From Prostheceraeus crozeri (Eukaryota > Platyhelminthes > Polycladida > Euryleptidae): DNA of 64,000 bases. This document shows, one piece after another, positions 1 through 10,591 of this stretch; position 1 is the stretch's first letter, and each line of letters opens with the position of its first letter. The stretch spans positions 162,501 through 226,500 of the forward strand of contig CAJQUW010006858.1 of the NCBI GenBank assembly GCA_907163375.1. The letters are read 5' to 3'. The position numbers and the translations under genes were made by a program. Under the pieces are notes generated by a model. That model saw nothing but the letters and a program-made list of their open reading frames with translations, was not told the DNA's origin and ran no database searches.

Positions 1-912
1 ATGTCCTCATGCTAGTACAATACAATGTAGGGCCTGCTTGCATTCTCATCACTGTAACTCGTGCTATCCACAACATCAACCATGCCAAAATTTCTTTTCG
101 TGATCTCCACCTTCAGATTGCTTTGGCAGTTCCTTGCTGTCTTGAGTGCTCTCATGCACTGAGCCAAATAAGTAGGTGTGACATAATTACCAGTAACGTT
201 TTTTGGTCAAAATAGGCCGAGCGGCAGAAATTGGTCGGCATAAGATGGTTACAAGGGAGTTCATTTCAAGAGTTCAATGAAGCTGCAGCACGACAGACTC
301 TCCAACGCCTAAGCCAATTTGCTTCTCATATTGTTTCCCAAGATAGAGATGACCAGCTTCATACAGATATCCAATCAGCAGAAGCGCAAATCGCAACCTC
401 CACTTGAGACCTTCCACCATCGGATCGTTTGTTCTTTATAAACTGCTTCATTCCCACTTATCTCCCTTTGAATTTGCACTTTGTGCTCAGTCAATTGACT
501 GACAAGATGTGTTGTCTCTTGCCAATTGGAAGCATCGATTGAAATGGTTTCAAAATGACATAGTACTATTTGCCGCTCGATCGTCCTTATCCATTGCTAC
601 TTTCGTTTATCCGAGAAATGAAGGTTCTGCAAAATGCTGCCGAAACCGTGCACGAGTCATGACTTTTTGAATTCTACTAGTTGCCAAAGGCTCTCAATCC
701 GTGACCAGTAGGATTCCAACCAAAGTTGGCAATGTATTGATAGACATGATATAATTGATGCCTAAGAAAGCGGCCATCTCTTCCTTGTCTATCGTAAATT
801 CGCGGCCATTTTGCCGAGCATATCTGATTGACTCAACTTACAAATTCAGCAGAGCGTCCAAGTCAGTCACTTTCCTAAAGACATCGAAACATGATTCATC
901 TTCTCTAATATC

Positions 913-915
<3 letters not shown>
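1..915. other. Unassigned stretch, no gene supported
   Basis: Short open frames occur on both strands, but none has a recognisable domain or a convincing splice pattern. A conceptual plus-strand reading around 215-410 stays open for about 60 residues and is polar and helix-like, but it has no start context and no family I know. I treat the stretch as degenerate intergenic or old repeat DNA. Confidence 0.4.
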
Positions 916-964
<49 letters not shown>

Positions 965-970
965 CCCCCC
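916..970. repeat. Poly-C tract (C46, T, C8)
   Basis: A run of 46 C is followed by one T and eight more C. The proline-rich frame crossing it is a translation of the homopolymer and not a gene. Runs this long can form i-motif and G-quadruplex structures and are prone to sequencing-length error. Confidence 0.95.
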
Positions 971-1419
971 AAGATTCTTCCGTCATAACTGCATTCTGAG
1001 GTTTGAATTACTCTTTTTTTGCTCCTCCATTTGATGTTGGCCAGTTGATGGCTTGCTTCCCGTCAGCTCATGTCAGTTGCATCGACTCATCCTCCGTATC
1101 TACATGTGCGTGTAAATCCTGGTGGACCCACAGCTGATACCCCGATTTCCAATTTAGTCAATTGACATTTTCATCCCCATCACCAGCCTCGACAAACTCG
1201 GTGTCACTGTTAATTCATGAGGTTGTCGACATCCTCTTCATCATTTCGCTCCCTACTTCGTCGAGAAGAGCGTACACCTCATCACTCGTCATTTGCCTGC
1301 ACTTGATAAACTTCTTCTTCATTTTGATTTTCTGAAATGTAAACAGCAGGTTTTTTAGTCCACTACTCTCAACCAGAGCGTTGTATACTAACCATGCAGC
1401 CAACTAGCAGAATGTCAGT

Positions 1420-1491
1420 GATCCTGTGGTTGAGGGGTTAGAGTCTCGGCATTGGCCTCATAAGGCGAGGGTTCGAGTCCGTACTGGAGTG
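1420..1491 (+). repeat. tRNA-derived sequence (pseudo-tRNA or SINE head) with A and B boxes
   Basis: An A-box-like TGGTTGAGGGG (1427-1437) and a perfect B box GGTTCGAGTCC (1470-1480) have tRNA-like spacing. The anticodon loop position would read CAT. The acceptor and T stems do not pair well (only scattered matches between 1420-1426 and 1484-1490), so a functional tRNA is unlikely. A tRNA pseudogene or the head of a tRNA-derived SINE fits better. No A-rich or microsatellite tail was seen nearby. Confidence 0.6.
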
Positions 1492-1793
1492 CACTATCTT
1501 TTGCAGACATTCGGATGACTTAGTAAGATCACTTATTTATATTGCATGTCTGTGAAGCAAGTATTTTTATGGGTTATAATATACCTTTGATTTTGTTTGA
1601 CAAACTTATTCTGACGACGAAGGAGTCTTATTTGTCCTACGTAGGTAGCGATAGAAAAGACGTATTTGACCCATTTTTGTATTATCTTATGGTAGAAGAT
1701 CAGAAAAATGTATCAGAATTAACAATCTACATCATTGACATCAGCTAATCACGACTTATATTCTATTGCAGTTTTTCCATTTTTTTCACTTAT

Positions 1794-2177
1794 CGACCAC
1801 AGGGTCACCAGTGACCCGTGGCATATTTGTTTGTCTGGACCAAACACATTTCATCAACAAGGGAATTGAAGTGTGCAGTGATAAATGATGGGTCTCTGTC
1901 ATATCCTTGGAATGTATGATAAGCATTTCGTGATTACTTACCTTGCTCTCAAGCAGTCGATAAAAATGATGTGGTCAAATGTCGCGAAGTACCCTTTTTA
2001 GAACAGCCACATAAAATACTGAAACGATTTTCAACTCCAAAAAAACTTACCATATAATTTGGCATGATGCGGTTAAACAAAATATCAATCATAGAGCAGA
2101 AAATTATTATTCCTTATCAGCACCAGAGGCGATGAAAAGTTCGGGTCACCAGTGTCCTGTGGCCGTTGAAGGGTTAA
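1794..2177. mobile_element. piggyBac-type nonautonomous remnant (MITE), one TTAA end preserved
   Basis: The right end reads, on the minus strand, TTAA then CCCTTCAACGGCCACAGG, a typical piggyBac terminus (TTAA at 2174-2177). A related inverted block with CCACAGGGTCACCAGTGACCC lies at 1794-1821, as expected for a subterminal repeat at the other end, but the outer TTAA on that side is gone. There is no coding capacity between the ends. It sits directly downstream of the Chapaev A coding remnant. Confidence 0.55.
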
Positions 2178-2222
2178 ACAATGCCAAAATAAATCTGGGT
2201 TTTAGACAGAATGCATTTCTAT

Positions 2223-3850
2223 TTACAAATACTGACTGTTGGAAATTAACATTGCTGCTAAAAGTTGTTTTCCATAATTTGGATGGTTTATATCGCTGAT
2301 CTTGAAATTTTTCCATGTCATCTCGAACTGGTGATGTACAGCTTGAGTTACTTGTTCGCTCCAAACACCGAGTCCTCGTCCTTTGAATGAACTGAAGTCA
2401 GTAATGTGGCATATCGCAGCATGTACCTTTGGAGTGATGCTTAGCCCCGTTTTCAGATAGGACCCACAAAACTTCTGAATTCTCTCGTAATCGTCGACGA
2501 GGTCGTATCCATAGCATCCCTCAACGACGGAAGTGAACTCCCGCAATGTTTCCACAAATTTCATGCAGGATGAAGGCGCTATCTCGGCTAGTTTGTCCAC
2601 ATTTCCCAATAACGTTCTGTTGACGTTTCCCGTAATCGAGCCACCATGAAATGGATCACGTTGGATTCGGCATGCCGCTAACCACTGATCACTTTCGAGT
2701 GGAAAATCTTCTTTCATTCCACCGTATATTGTGTTTACAGGTCCGCATCGAAGGTTTAATTCTGGATGAATCAAGTCGTGTACAGGAACAGATTCGTCAA
2801 TTGCATGAACTATTGGAGGGTGCACCACATTTCCATACTGTTTTGTTTTACTCTTTGATGCTCCAGAATAATTCCTTTAAAAGGGAGTGTTCGACGTTTT
2901 CCTCTCCTAGATAGATCCTTCTTTTCAATGTTGCACCAGCAACATGGGTGAAGGCTACCGTGAACCAGCAACCCCAGCTATATATTGCAAAGTTTAAGGT
3001 CTGCAGCTACAGTGCACTCGCGTTGCAGACGATCCATTCCGACGTTTATCCAAATGCGCTTTACATTTATATAATTTTCAGGCATACTCGGAACTATTCC
3101 AATCAAGGAGCATTTGCGAACACCCGAATTTTTGAAATGCGAGTGAGATGCCAAAAATTGACAGAATAATTTTGATAAATCCACCTCCTCCGTCGATTCC
3201 AATCTTTAAGATCAATTTCGAAGTATTCAATCTTCTCTCCTCTATCACATAGTCAACAAAAATGGCAAATCTTCGCAATCGACAGTCCATATATTGATAG
3301 ATTCATTTTGACTATCAAAATAGTGAAGCTGTCGCAACTCAAAATGATCGCCTAACTTGTGATTGACACCGTATAGTCCCTTTTTTTAATCAGGCTCAAT
3401 CTGTTTTCTAGAGGACGCTGTCTGTCGCAAATCATTACCAAGGCGATGAAATTGTCGAACACTTAAGTTCAAGTCAGTTTGAATATTTGAGATGCCTTCG
3501 ATTGAGAGCGGTGTCTTTCACTTACTGAATTAGTAGACCGCGGATGACTTCCCAGGTAGCCAGAGGAGACTGAAATGCATTCATCGTCCTGCTTATCAAT
3601 CGCTGTCTTGTGATTTCATCATCAGCGGTCAAATCTTCGATATTCTACTCTTTTTGACGTCTCGACTTACATATGCTCGAAGAATGTTCATAGCCACGAT
3701 AAATTTTGCTGAAGTAGTTGGAGCAGATTTTAAAATTAGTCTTGATCTCGGTGCCTTCATCAGAATGGGTCAAAGACGGTCTTCCTGGTTTCTTTTTCAT
3801 AGCCAGAGCTGCTTGATTTTTTGCGCTTGAGACAGAACATATCCTAGAAA
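2223..3850 (-). pseudogene. Chapaev-type transposase remnant (copy A), DDE core plus part of RAG1-like zinc region
   Basis: This is a decayed transposase read on the minus strand from about 3850 down to the stop near 2226. In order it shows an N-terminal piece with the GRP motif and a C/H-rich stretch (about 3830-3650), a block matching the NHKLGDHFELRQLHYFD region of copy B (about 3380-3290), the catalytic-type motif KIGIDGGGGFIKI (within 3078-3290), the second acidic block with AADLKLCNI (about 2980), a CCWC zinc knuckle, and the C-terminal domain (2223-2828) with the HGG...GN and WSEQ motifs. Several frameshifts and stops break it. It is clearly homologous to copy B at 7210-9263 but strongly diverged, so the two are different lineages of one family. 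Unlike copy B it keeps the first aspartate of the DG motif. No terminal repeat could be found for it here. Confidence 0.75.
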
Positions 3851-3879
3851 CATGCTAGAAACTCCAACAAATTTCTTCA

Positions 3880-4120
3880 TCCGTTCGACTTGTTCTGTGT
3901 GGATTCCAGCGACATTCTGCAATCGAGACTGCACGTAGGGAATTCACAGTTACTTTGTCAAAGACATGAGCATGTAGCGTCTACCAGACCTGTGCTTCTC
4001 ATCTTTCATGTAGGATTTGTGAAGGACATAATCGTGTGCATGTTAGCACATGTGACATCCAATAAATTTTGAAAATGGACCATCGGCCACCTTGAAGTTC
4101 TGGATCTATTTGTGTACCGC
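3880..4120 (-). pseudogene. piggyBac transposase, C-terminal part, same gene as 10592-11840
   Basis: Read on the minus strand from 4123, the frame continues the split gene without loss: after removing one TAA (TTA on the plus strand) as target duplication, the codons for EMC from the far side join KRYTNRSRTSRWPMVHF here, matching the piggyBac motif R-x-T-x-RWP-x-x-x-F-x-N-LLD. RRYMLMSLTK and a PYVQSRLQ-type block follow, interrupted by stops. The cysteine-rich C-terminal domain typical of piggyBac could not be confirmed, because Chapaev-like sequence takes over near 3850. Confidence 0.75.
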
Positions 4121-4306
4121 TTAAGCTTCGTTTATACTTATGCTGTACAGCATGTTGTATGACGCATATGCTGTACAGCATGTTCCAGATGCTGTACAGC
4201 AGAAAATAGTGACATGCTGTACGACAAATGCTGTACAGCATGTTTGACGAAATCTATAAAGTTTGCTTGACTGGTTGTTGAATAGTACTCTATTGACTTA
4301 TTTCTG

Positions 4307-5740
4307 ATGCACGCAACGGAACTTGACAGGAAAATGGATCCAATCGTGTTGAAGTACATATATCGCAAGAAGAAGATGAGACAAGAGCGACGATGGTACG
4401 TGAGGCCACTGAACGTACCTCGAAACATCAGGAGTGAGTGCAACCTTGTAGATGAGATGCGGAAAATGGATCCACAGACTCATTTTGAGTATTTTCGAAT
4501 GTCAAAGGAGAGTTTGACGAACTCCTCCGGAAGGTGCAACCATTGATCCACCATGAACCCTACTCATCGTTTTCCCATTTCCATCAGATGAGACTAGCAG
4601 TCACACTGCGTCTTCTAGCTACAGGCAACTCACAAGAAAGCGTTGGACATAGTTTCCGCATGGGAAGGTCTACCGTAAATAAAATATTTCGTGAAACGAT
4701 AGTATCAATCAGAAAGGCTCTACAAGAGGAATTAATTTCTCCTCCATCTCCAGATGATTTGGAGGAGATTGCGAAAGACTTTGGCAGTATTGGAATTTCC
4801 CATGCTGTCTTAGGGCTTGTGATGGGAAACACATCAATATAACTGCTCCTTCAAACTCAGGCAGCAATTTTTATAATTATAAGAATACCTTCTCAATTGT
4901 GCTGATGGCCATCGTTGATGCAAAATATCTTTTCCGCTTTGTGAGCATTGGTAGAAGTGGAAAGGAAATTGACGCTGGAGTATGGGGTGATTGGGATGTT
5001 GCCGAAGCACTTCACAAGGAGAATCTTGAACTTCCGCCACCAACCAATCTCCTGGTGCCAACGATAAAGTTCCCCATGTTTTCATAGGAGATGACGCGTT
5101 TTCCTTTGAGACCATACTTTATGAAACCTTTTTCAGGTACTAGTCTAACTGATGAAAAACAGGTGTTTAATTATCGTCTCAGCAGAGCTCGACGCATTGT
5201 AGAAAATGCATTTGGGATATTGTCTGCAAGGTGGCGAATATTCAGGCGACCCATTGAAAGCACTGTCGATGTTGTTGATTCTATTGTATGGGCCTGTGTT
5301 TTGCTTCACAATTATCTAAAGTCAACTGATAATGTGTCTTTGCCCGAAACCAGATATTGTCCCTCAAATTTCATCGACTATGAAGATCAAGTTCATGCGA
5401 TTCATGGAGGAGGATGGCGTCAAATAACCGCTGAAGATGCAGGTTAGTACTGTATATCACATATTATTTTATCTTGTATACATGAAGATGCTTCAGCGTC
5501 AACCATTTACAACATCTTTTTAAATTAAAGCAATTAATTTTATAAAACTCATTTGTAGTTTTATTTTTTATCTCTTTCAGGAATGCAAGATGTTTCCAAT
5601 CTGTCGGACACCCATTGCTCCAAGTACGCTTTCAAAGTGAGCAGAAATTCATGAATTTCTTCAACTCAGATGCTGATGCTCTTCCGTGGCAGAGAACTGT
5701 TATCCAGCGTGGAACAAATTTACACTCAGCTACGCAATGA
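4307..5740 (+). pseudogene. Harbinger (PIF) DDE transposase
   Basis: The protein starts MHATELDRKMDP (ATG at 4307). In order it carries an arginine-rich N-terminus with a RRWYVRPLN block, a helix-turn-helix-like region (LRLLATGNSQESVGHSF...STVNKIF, 4534-4700), the first catalytic motif CDGKHI (about 4815), the second GDDAFPL (about 5090-5105) and the third ENAFGIL (about 5205), then WACVLLHNYL. A spliced last exon is likely: donor GCAG/GTTAGT at about 5446 and acceptor CTTTCAG/GA at 5580, with the conserved FNSDADALPWQ tail reaching a stop at 5740. At least three one-base frameshifts (about 4510, 4790, 5103) and one near the last exon make it non-coding as it stands. All three catalytic acidic positions are still visible. 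Confidence 0.88.
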
Positions 5741-5880
5741 ACTTCATCTGTGTAGACTTTTCTTTTATTATCGCTTTTTATGGACCAAACTGAATTTTAT
5801 TTGATTTGTCATCATACACCGGAGACAGAAAATGCGCGTATAAAACGATGAAAAAGTACTAATTACAATTGCAACAAATC

Positions 5881-8800
5881 TTATAAGTTCACGTCATTCT
5901 CAACTTCGGCGAAATCATTTTGCTCAGCCTCAAATAAAACTTGGTGAATTCGCATTTTCACCCGAGAGGTTGTAGAAGGCTTCAATTTCCGTAATGATGC
6001 TGCAATGTATTCGCCAAACAAACCCTCTTCGTCTCTTTTGCTGCTGCAATCCTCCATGTAGTGAAGCATCGCTTCATCAAGAGCCTTTTGTCGCTCCATC
6101 GTCTTTAAAATGGATGTGGAAGCTGATGGGACTACCAGATGATTCTGCAGTGAATTATTCAGATGACCATCATCTCCATCTTCAACGCTGTCCTGAGTGT
6201 CGTTCCTGAAACAAGAGATTAATGATAAATGAAAGTACATAACACAAAAAGGAACATTGCACCAAAAACATGATGCCTAGATAGGCCTATTCCAGCGACT
6301 CAACAGTATGTTGTACACGCACTATACATTGAACTCTGGTAGCTCACGGTGTCCCCGAACAAGGTTGAACCCTCAAAAAATTGTACACAACTTTTGTCAA
6401 CGGTTTTAGGGACAGTTTTGCATCCTGTTTAAAGTTATGTAATTTTAAAATATTCTATTGAGGGCTTTTCGAGAAAAATCGATTTTTCGAAATTCAACTT
6501 CCATATATGGAAGGTAGAGGTGAAATAAACGCTAATTTACACATCTGTCATTGTATAAATCAAATTCCATCTTTTCTAAGGTTATTGGAACCATTTTATA
6601 TAAATGTTGCAAAAAAGTAAGCTATCACTGAGGTTTCTAGTTTGAAATTCAAATTCAACTTTCATATATGGAAAGTAAATATGAAATAAACATTATTTCG
6701 TGTACCTGACATTGTATCAGCATATTTTTATACTTTTTAAGTTGAATGAAATCGGTTGTTCTTAACCATATATGCATGAAAAATAAAATCAATCACAGAG
6801 GCATAAAATTTGAAACTTATATCCAACTTCCATATACGCAAAGTACAATTATCAATTGATTATCAGCTGTCATTCAGTCAGCATCGCACCATTATTAGTT
6901 GTTGTCAAATGTCCTTTCTCAAATCTTCACCGTGGTTAATGAATAGTATGAGTAAAAGATTTTCTCAAAAAAATTGTGTTCGATTCAGCATTTTCTTTCA
7001 ACGGCATCTCGTCTATATCCTGTTAACACTCTTTCAATATCTATGGAATTTTTGAATCCTCGTTCTCTATATCCTGTTAACACTCTTTCAATATCTATGG
7101 AATTTTTTAATCCTCGTTCTTTATATCCTGTTAACACTCTTTCAATATCTATGGAATTTTTGAATACTCGTTCTCTTTTGTGACGTACATGTATGTATGA
7201 TTTGAAAATATGACCATTGTATGTGCGTCTCATTTTGTTGCAATGCCGCATCACGCAAGATCGCATGATGAAGCTCGAGACGTTGTATGTATTTTGTGCT
7301 TCAAAAAGTCATCGACTGTTAGGAAACTTACAGAGGAACACCATCAAGCTATTCAGGAGCATTTCATAGATGGACTTGATTTTTATTCTGATCATCGTTT
7401 ACCTCGAGTTATTTGTGGTACATGTTTGTTGACGCTTAACGAATACAAAAGAGGAATTTTTGTAAGAAAGATTGAACTATTCGACCATTCTACTTTGAAA
7501 TCTCTGCGTACACAAACGCGATCCCAAGGTGGAATCTGTGACTGCTACGTATGTGAGACAGCTAGAACAAATGGACTAAAATCACGATTAACAGCGAAAC
7601 GTGCAGGTAGACCGGCTTCCAGGGATTCTAATAGTTCAAAAAAAACCTGCAGTTATCAAAATATGCTCTAGGTGCTTGTCAGGAATTTCTAAAGGAAAGT
7701 CTCACATTTGCTCATATGCCAACATTTGTGACAATGCGCTACATTTGACAGAAAACACTGGATGTGACAATGTTCTTGATAAACAAGCATCAAACCTTTT
7801 ACATGTGAAAAAGCAAACATCCGGACTGAATTTCTTTTGACGTCGCACAGGGGTGGGAAACCCATGACAGTGTCATTGAATCCCATCAAATTTACTGAAG
7901 AAAATGACTGTATCAGCAAGGCAAATATGATTGATATACAAAAGGATCTGTCTCTCAGTGACAGAAAAACTAACATTTTAGCAAAGCATATTCGTTTTTT
8001 CATCTGGAAATCGAATTGATTATCGAGAGTGGTCTAAGGGATGAACTTTCCGCGAACAATCATCGTTTGAGGCATTATTTCACCATGGAATATATTGATT
8101 TTTCAAAGAAGGAAAATGGTAGAGACAATAAAATCCCGGTTGTTTTCTGTATTGATGTCCAAAATTTGATTAAGACAATTTGTAATGTAAGAAGACTTCC
8201 AGAAGATGAAATAAACATCAAACTTGGAATATATGCGGAAAGAGAACTCCTTAAAGTATGCGTAAATATATTTGGTTGTGATCCATACGAGCGCAGTATC
8301 TCAAACAAACTTGGGAAGAAGTTCAATGACCGAGGTGTTAAGAAGATATTGATTTTGGCTATTGCACCCAACTTGCCCGAAAATTATGTAAATTTAAAGA
8401 AGCTTTGGTATATCTTGAAATTGAATCGTTTGAGCAATTTCAATGTCGCATGTGATTTGAAAATGAGCAACATTCTGTTGGGATTAATGACACACGCATG
8501 TCTTCATCCTTGTTCGTGGTGTGGCATTCATAAGAATGATTTGAAAAATGAATCTGAGTTGCGAACAGCCGGCTCTTTGAAAAAGCAATTTTGGGATCTG
8601 TATGATCACTATCCAGAAACTCTCGAGCGGCATTTGAAAGCAAAGAGTTTTGGGAATGTCGTACATCTGCCTGTTTTCTCAAATGTTCCAGACACAGTGC
8701 CGATTTTGAAAGTGATCCCTCCCCCCGAATTGCATCTCTTCATCGGTGTCACCAACACTCTCTTCAATGAACTCCAACGTCGATGGCCTGATGCTGACTT

Positions 8801-10386
8801 CTGGCTCAAACGATGTAATGTTCAACGTCTTGCTATGCATGGGGGTACGTTCCATGGGAACTCATGTAGACAACTTCTTCGAAATATCGACATATTACGA
8901 TCGATTTGCCCGTTGAATTGTTTGCCAATTTGTGAATGTTTTGAATCATTTCGAGCAGTCGTCCAGTCATGCTTCGGTGAAAAGCTTGATCAAACTTTTG
9001 AGACTAAGATTGATGTTTTCAAGAGAAATATTCTGTCGTCGGATGTCACCATTACGCCAAAAATACATGCAGTCATGTATCATGTGAAAGAGTATTGCCT
9101 TCAAATGAATTGCTCTTTGGGTCCAGTCAGCGAACAAGCATCTGAAAGCGTGCACCATGACTTTTCTGAAAAATGGCAAAATTACAAGGTAGCAAATGCT
9201 CATCCAAATTTCGGGGACAATCTTTTAAAAGCAATTGTGGCATACAATAGTCAGAATCTGTAATAGCATTCAACAAAGTAAACCGTATCTTTCTTTTCAA
9301 AAATGCCTATCAATACAACTTGTTCATGTTTTCCAAAAAAATTAGTCTTTTTAGATCGTTACTCATTGAGCCTATATGCAATTATATCTGCAGTGAAAAT
9401 TTGATTCATTAACCACGGTGAAGATTTGAGAAATGACAGCTGATAATCAATTGATAATTGTACTTTCCGTATATGGAAGTTGGATATAAGTTCAAATTTT
9501 TTGCCTCTGTGATTGATTTTATTTTTCATGCATATATGGTTAAGAACAACCGATTTCATTCAACTTAAAAAGTATAAAAATATGCTGATACAATGTCAGG
9601 TACACGAAATAATGTTTATTTCATATTTACTTTCCATATATGGAAGTTGAATTTGAATTTCAAACTAGAAACCTCAGTGATAGCTTACTTTTTTGCAACA
9701 TTTATATAAAATGGTTCCAATAACCTTAGAAAAGATGGAATTTGATTTATACAATGACAGATGTGTAAATTAGCGTTTATTTCACCTCTACCTTCCATAT
9801 ATGGAAGTTGAATTTCGAAAAATCGATTTTTCTCGAAAAGCCCTCAATAGAATATTTTAAAAATTACATAACTTTAAACAGGATGCAAAACTGTCCCTAA
9901 AACCGTTGACAAAAGTTGTGTACAATTTTTTGAGGGTTCAACCTTGTTCGGGGACACCGTGAGCTATGTAAAATGGTGTTAGACAAAGAATAAATGTCAA
10001 CAAATCGAATAGCAGGCTTGATAATTACCTTCTGTCATTGTTTGAGATCTCGAGATTGGATTCCGCATTCCTACGCTGCATTTCTCCAAGAATTTCATCT
10101 TCTCGTAGAACCTCCACTTCGGCTGATGTCCACCTGCATCACCACTTCTCTTCTTGGCGTTTCTTCTTGATCTCACAAAGCCATCTCGTAGTGATCGCCA
10201 TCGGGCTTTCACAGTTGATGGCTCCACACCAAGACTTTGGCCAATGACGTTCCAAGAATTATTGGATTTTACCAAGTCCTTATAGTCAGGTAGGCTCATA
10301 TCCCAAAGATGGTCACAATCCCGAACATATTCAATCAATTGGCCGTCGTTCATTGTTGTTGTCGTACTGTAGAAAGAATCTTGCAA
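5881..10386 (-). CDS. Harbinger accessory MADF/Myb-like protein, two exons, transposon in intron
   Basis: The first exon (10386 down to about 10031) encodes a MADF domain: YVRDCDHLWDMSLPDYKD, then the second hallmark tryptophan in NSWNVIGQSLGV and the third in ARWRSLRDGFVRSRR. It ends at a donor reading AGAAG/GTAATT. The second exon starts after an acceptor TTGTTTCAG near 6209 and runs to 5881, ending EVENDVNL; it is acidic then basic and may be the protein-interaction (BESS-like) tail. In PIF/Harbinger elements this protein brings the transposase to the nucleus and to the ends. The intron would be about 3.8 kb because the Chapaev element 6345-9961 lies inside it. I see no disabling change in either exon. 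Confidence 0.8.
6345..6944 (+). repeat. Left terminal inverted repeat of Chapaev B
   Basis: Reverse-complementary to 9404-9961 over almost its whole length. It contains several CATATATGG-type palindromes in AACTTCCATATATGGAAG contexts, which recur three times per arm and may be subterminal protein-binding sites. The inner edge carries CACCGTG (6929-6935), the inverted form of the outer heptamer-like CACGGTG. Confidence 0.92.
7013..7174 (+). repeat. Three tandem 54-bp units inside the Chapaev element
   Basis: The unit starts CTATATCCTGTTAACACTC at 7013, 7067 and 7121, with one or two differences between copies. It lies between the left TIR and the transposase start. Because 54 is a multiple of three, one frame repeats an 18-residue unit (LYPVNTLSISMEF...), but there is no sign that it is translated as part of the transposase. 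Confidence 0.95.
7210..9263 (+). pseudogene. Chapaev transposase with RAG1-N-terminus-like zinc region (copy B)
   Basis: The protein would cut and join DNA at the element ends. The N-terminal part (7210-7840) has CILC, then ICGTC, then CDCYVCETAR, a GRP motif and ICSRCLSGISKGKSHIC. The order CxxC / CxxC / CD-x-x-C-x-TAR resembles the N-terminal zinc region of vertebrate RAG1 (which I recall as CHNC...CDICNTAR). The core follows: LSDRKTNILAKHIR, the position of the first catalytic Asp, CDLKMSNILLG, the zinc knuckle CSWCG, HGGTFHGN, then GPVSEQASE holding the likely catalytic Glu, and the end YNSQNL with TAA. Frame changes near 7640 (after A8), about 7838 and about 8016 break it, and the first Asp is replaced by Tyr (TAT, 8232-8234). 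Start chosen at ATG 7210; ATG 7243 is an alternative. Confidence 0.78.
9404..9961 (-). repeat. Right terminal inverted repeat of Chapaev B
   Basis: Mirror of the left arm, ending GGGGACACCGTG at 9961, followed by AGCT. The inner edge carries CACGGTG at 9414-9420. Confidence 0.92.
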
Positions 10387-10591
10387 TGATTCCTACTCGA
10401 CATGGCGTACAGCTATATTTCATCTTGACTGTCACTCAACCAGCAATAGTGTCCAGTGACGAATTCATTCTATTACGCATGTATTGTTGATACAAATTGA
10501 TCATTGTGCTGTGAAACATAGAAATAGAACTTTTACAGCACGCTGTACAGCACATAATTTACCGAACAGCAAAAGTATAAATGAACCTTTA

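Larger units (their letters stand above)
6345..9961 (+). mobile_element. Chapaev (CMC superfamily) transposon, complete with long TIRs, TSD AGCT
   Basis: Two long inverted terminal repeats, 6345-6944 and 9404-9961, bound a transposase gene. They are nearly identical in long stretches; the left arm has about 40 extra bases near 6875-6915. The ends start CACGGTGTCCCCGAAC and are flanked by AGCT on both sides (6341-6344, 9962-9965). Because AGCT is palindromic and TA lies just outside it, a TA duplication with slightly longer repeats cannot be excluded from sequence alone. A CAC start with a 4-bp duplication is the known Chapaev pattern, and CACGGTG differs by one base from the V(D)J heptamer CACAGTG. 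The near identity of the arms suggests a fairly recent insertion. Confidence 0.85.
4124..10588 (+). mobile_element. PIF/Harbinger transposon with nested Chapaev (TSD TTA)
   Basis: Terminal repeats match: AGCTTCGTTTATACTTATGC at the left and, on the opposite strand at the right, AGGTTCATTTATACTTTTGC. Both ends are flanked by TTA (4121-4123 and 10589-10591), the TWA target typical of this superfamily. Five copies of the palindromic motif TGCTGTACAGCA (one imperfect) lie at 4141-4240 and further copies near 10540-10552, probably transposase or accessory-protein binding sites. It encodes the expected two proteins, a DDE_4-type transposase (plus strand) and a MADF DNA-binding protein (minus strand), in convergent arrangement. 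Without the nested 3.6-kb element it would be about 2.85 kb. Confidence 0.92.

Noticed and set aside
755-988. 77-residue ORF ending in a proline run
   Set aside because: The proline run is a translation of the poly-C tract; the rest has no support.
8075-8371. Minus-strand ORFs within the Chapaev transposase
   Set aside because: They are antisense shadows of the coding frame.
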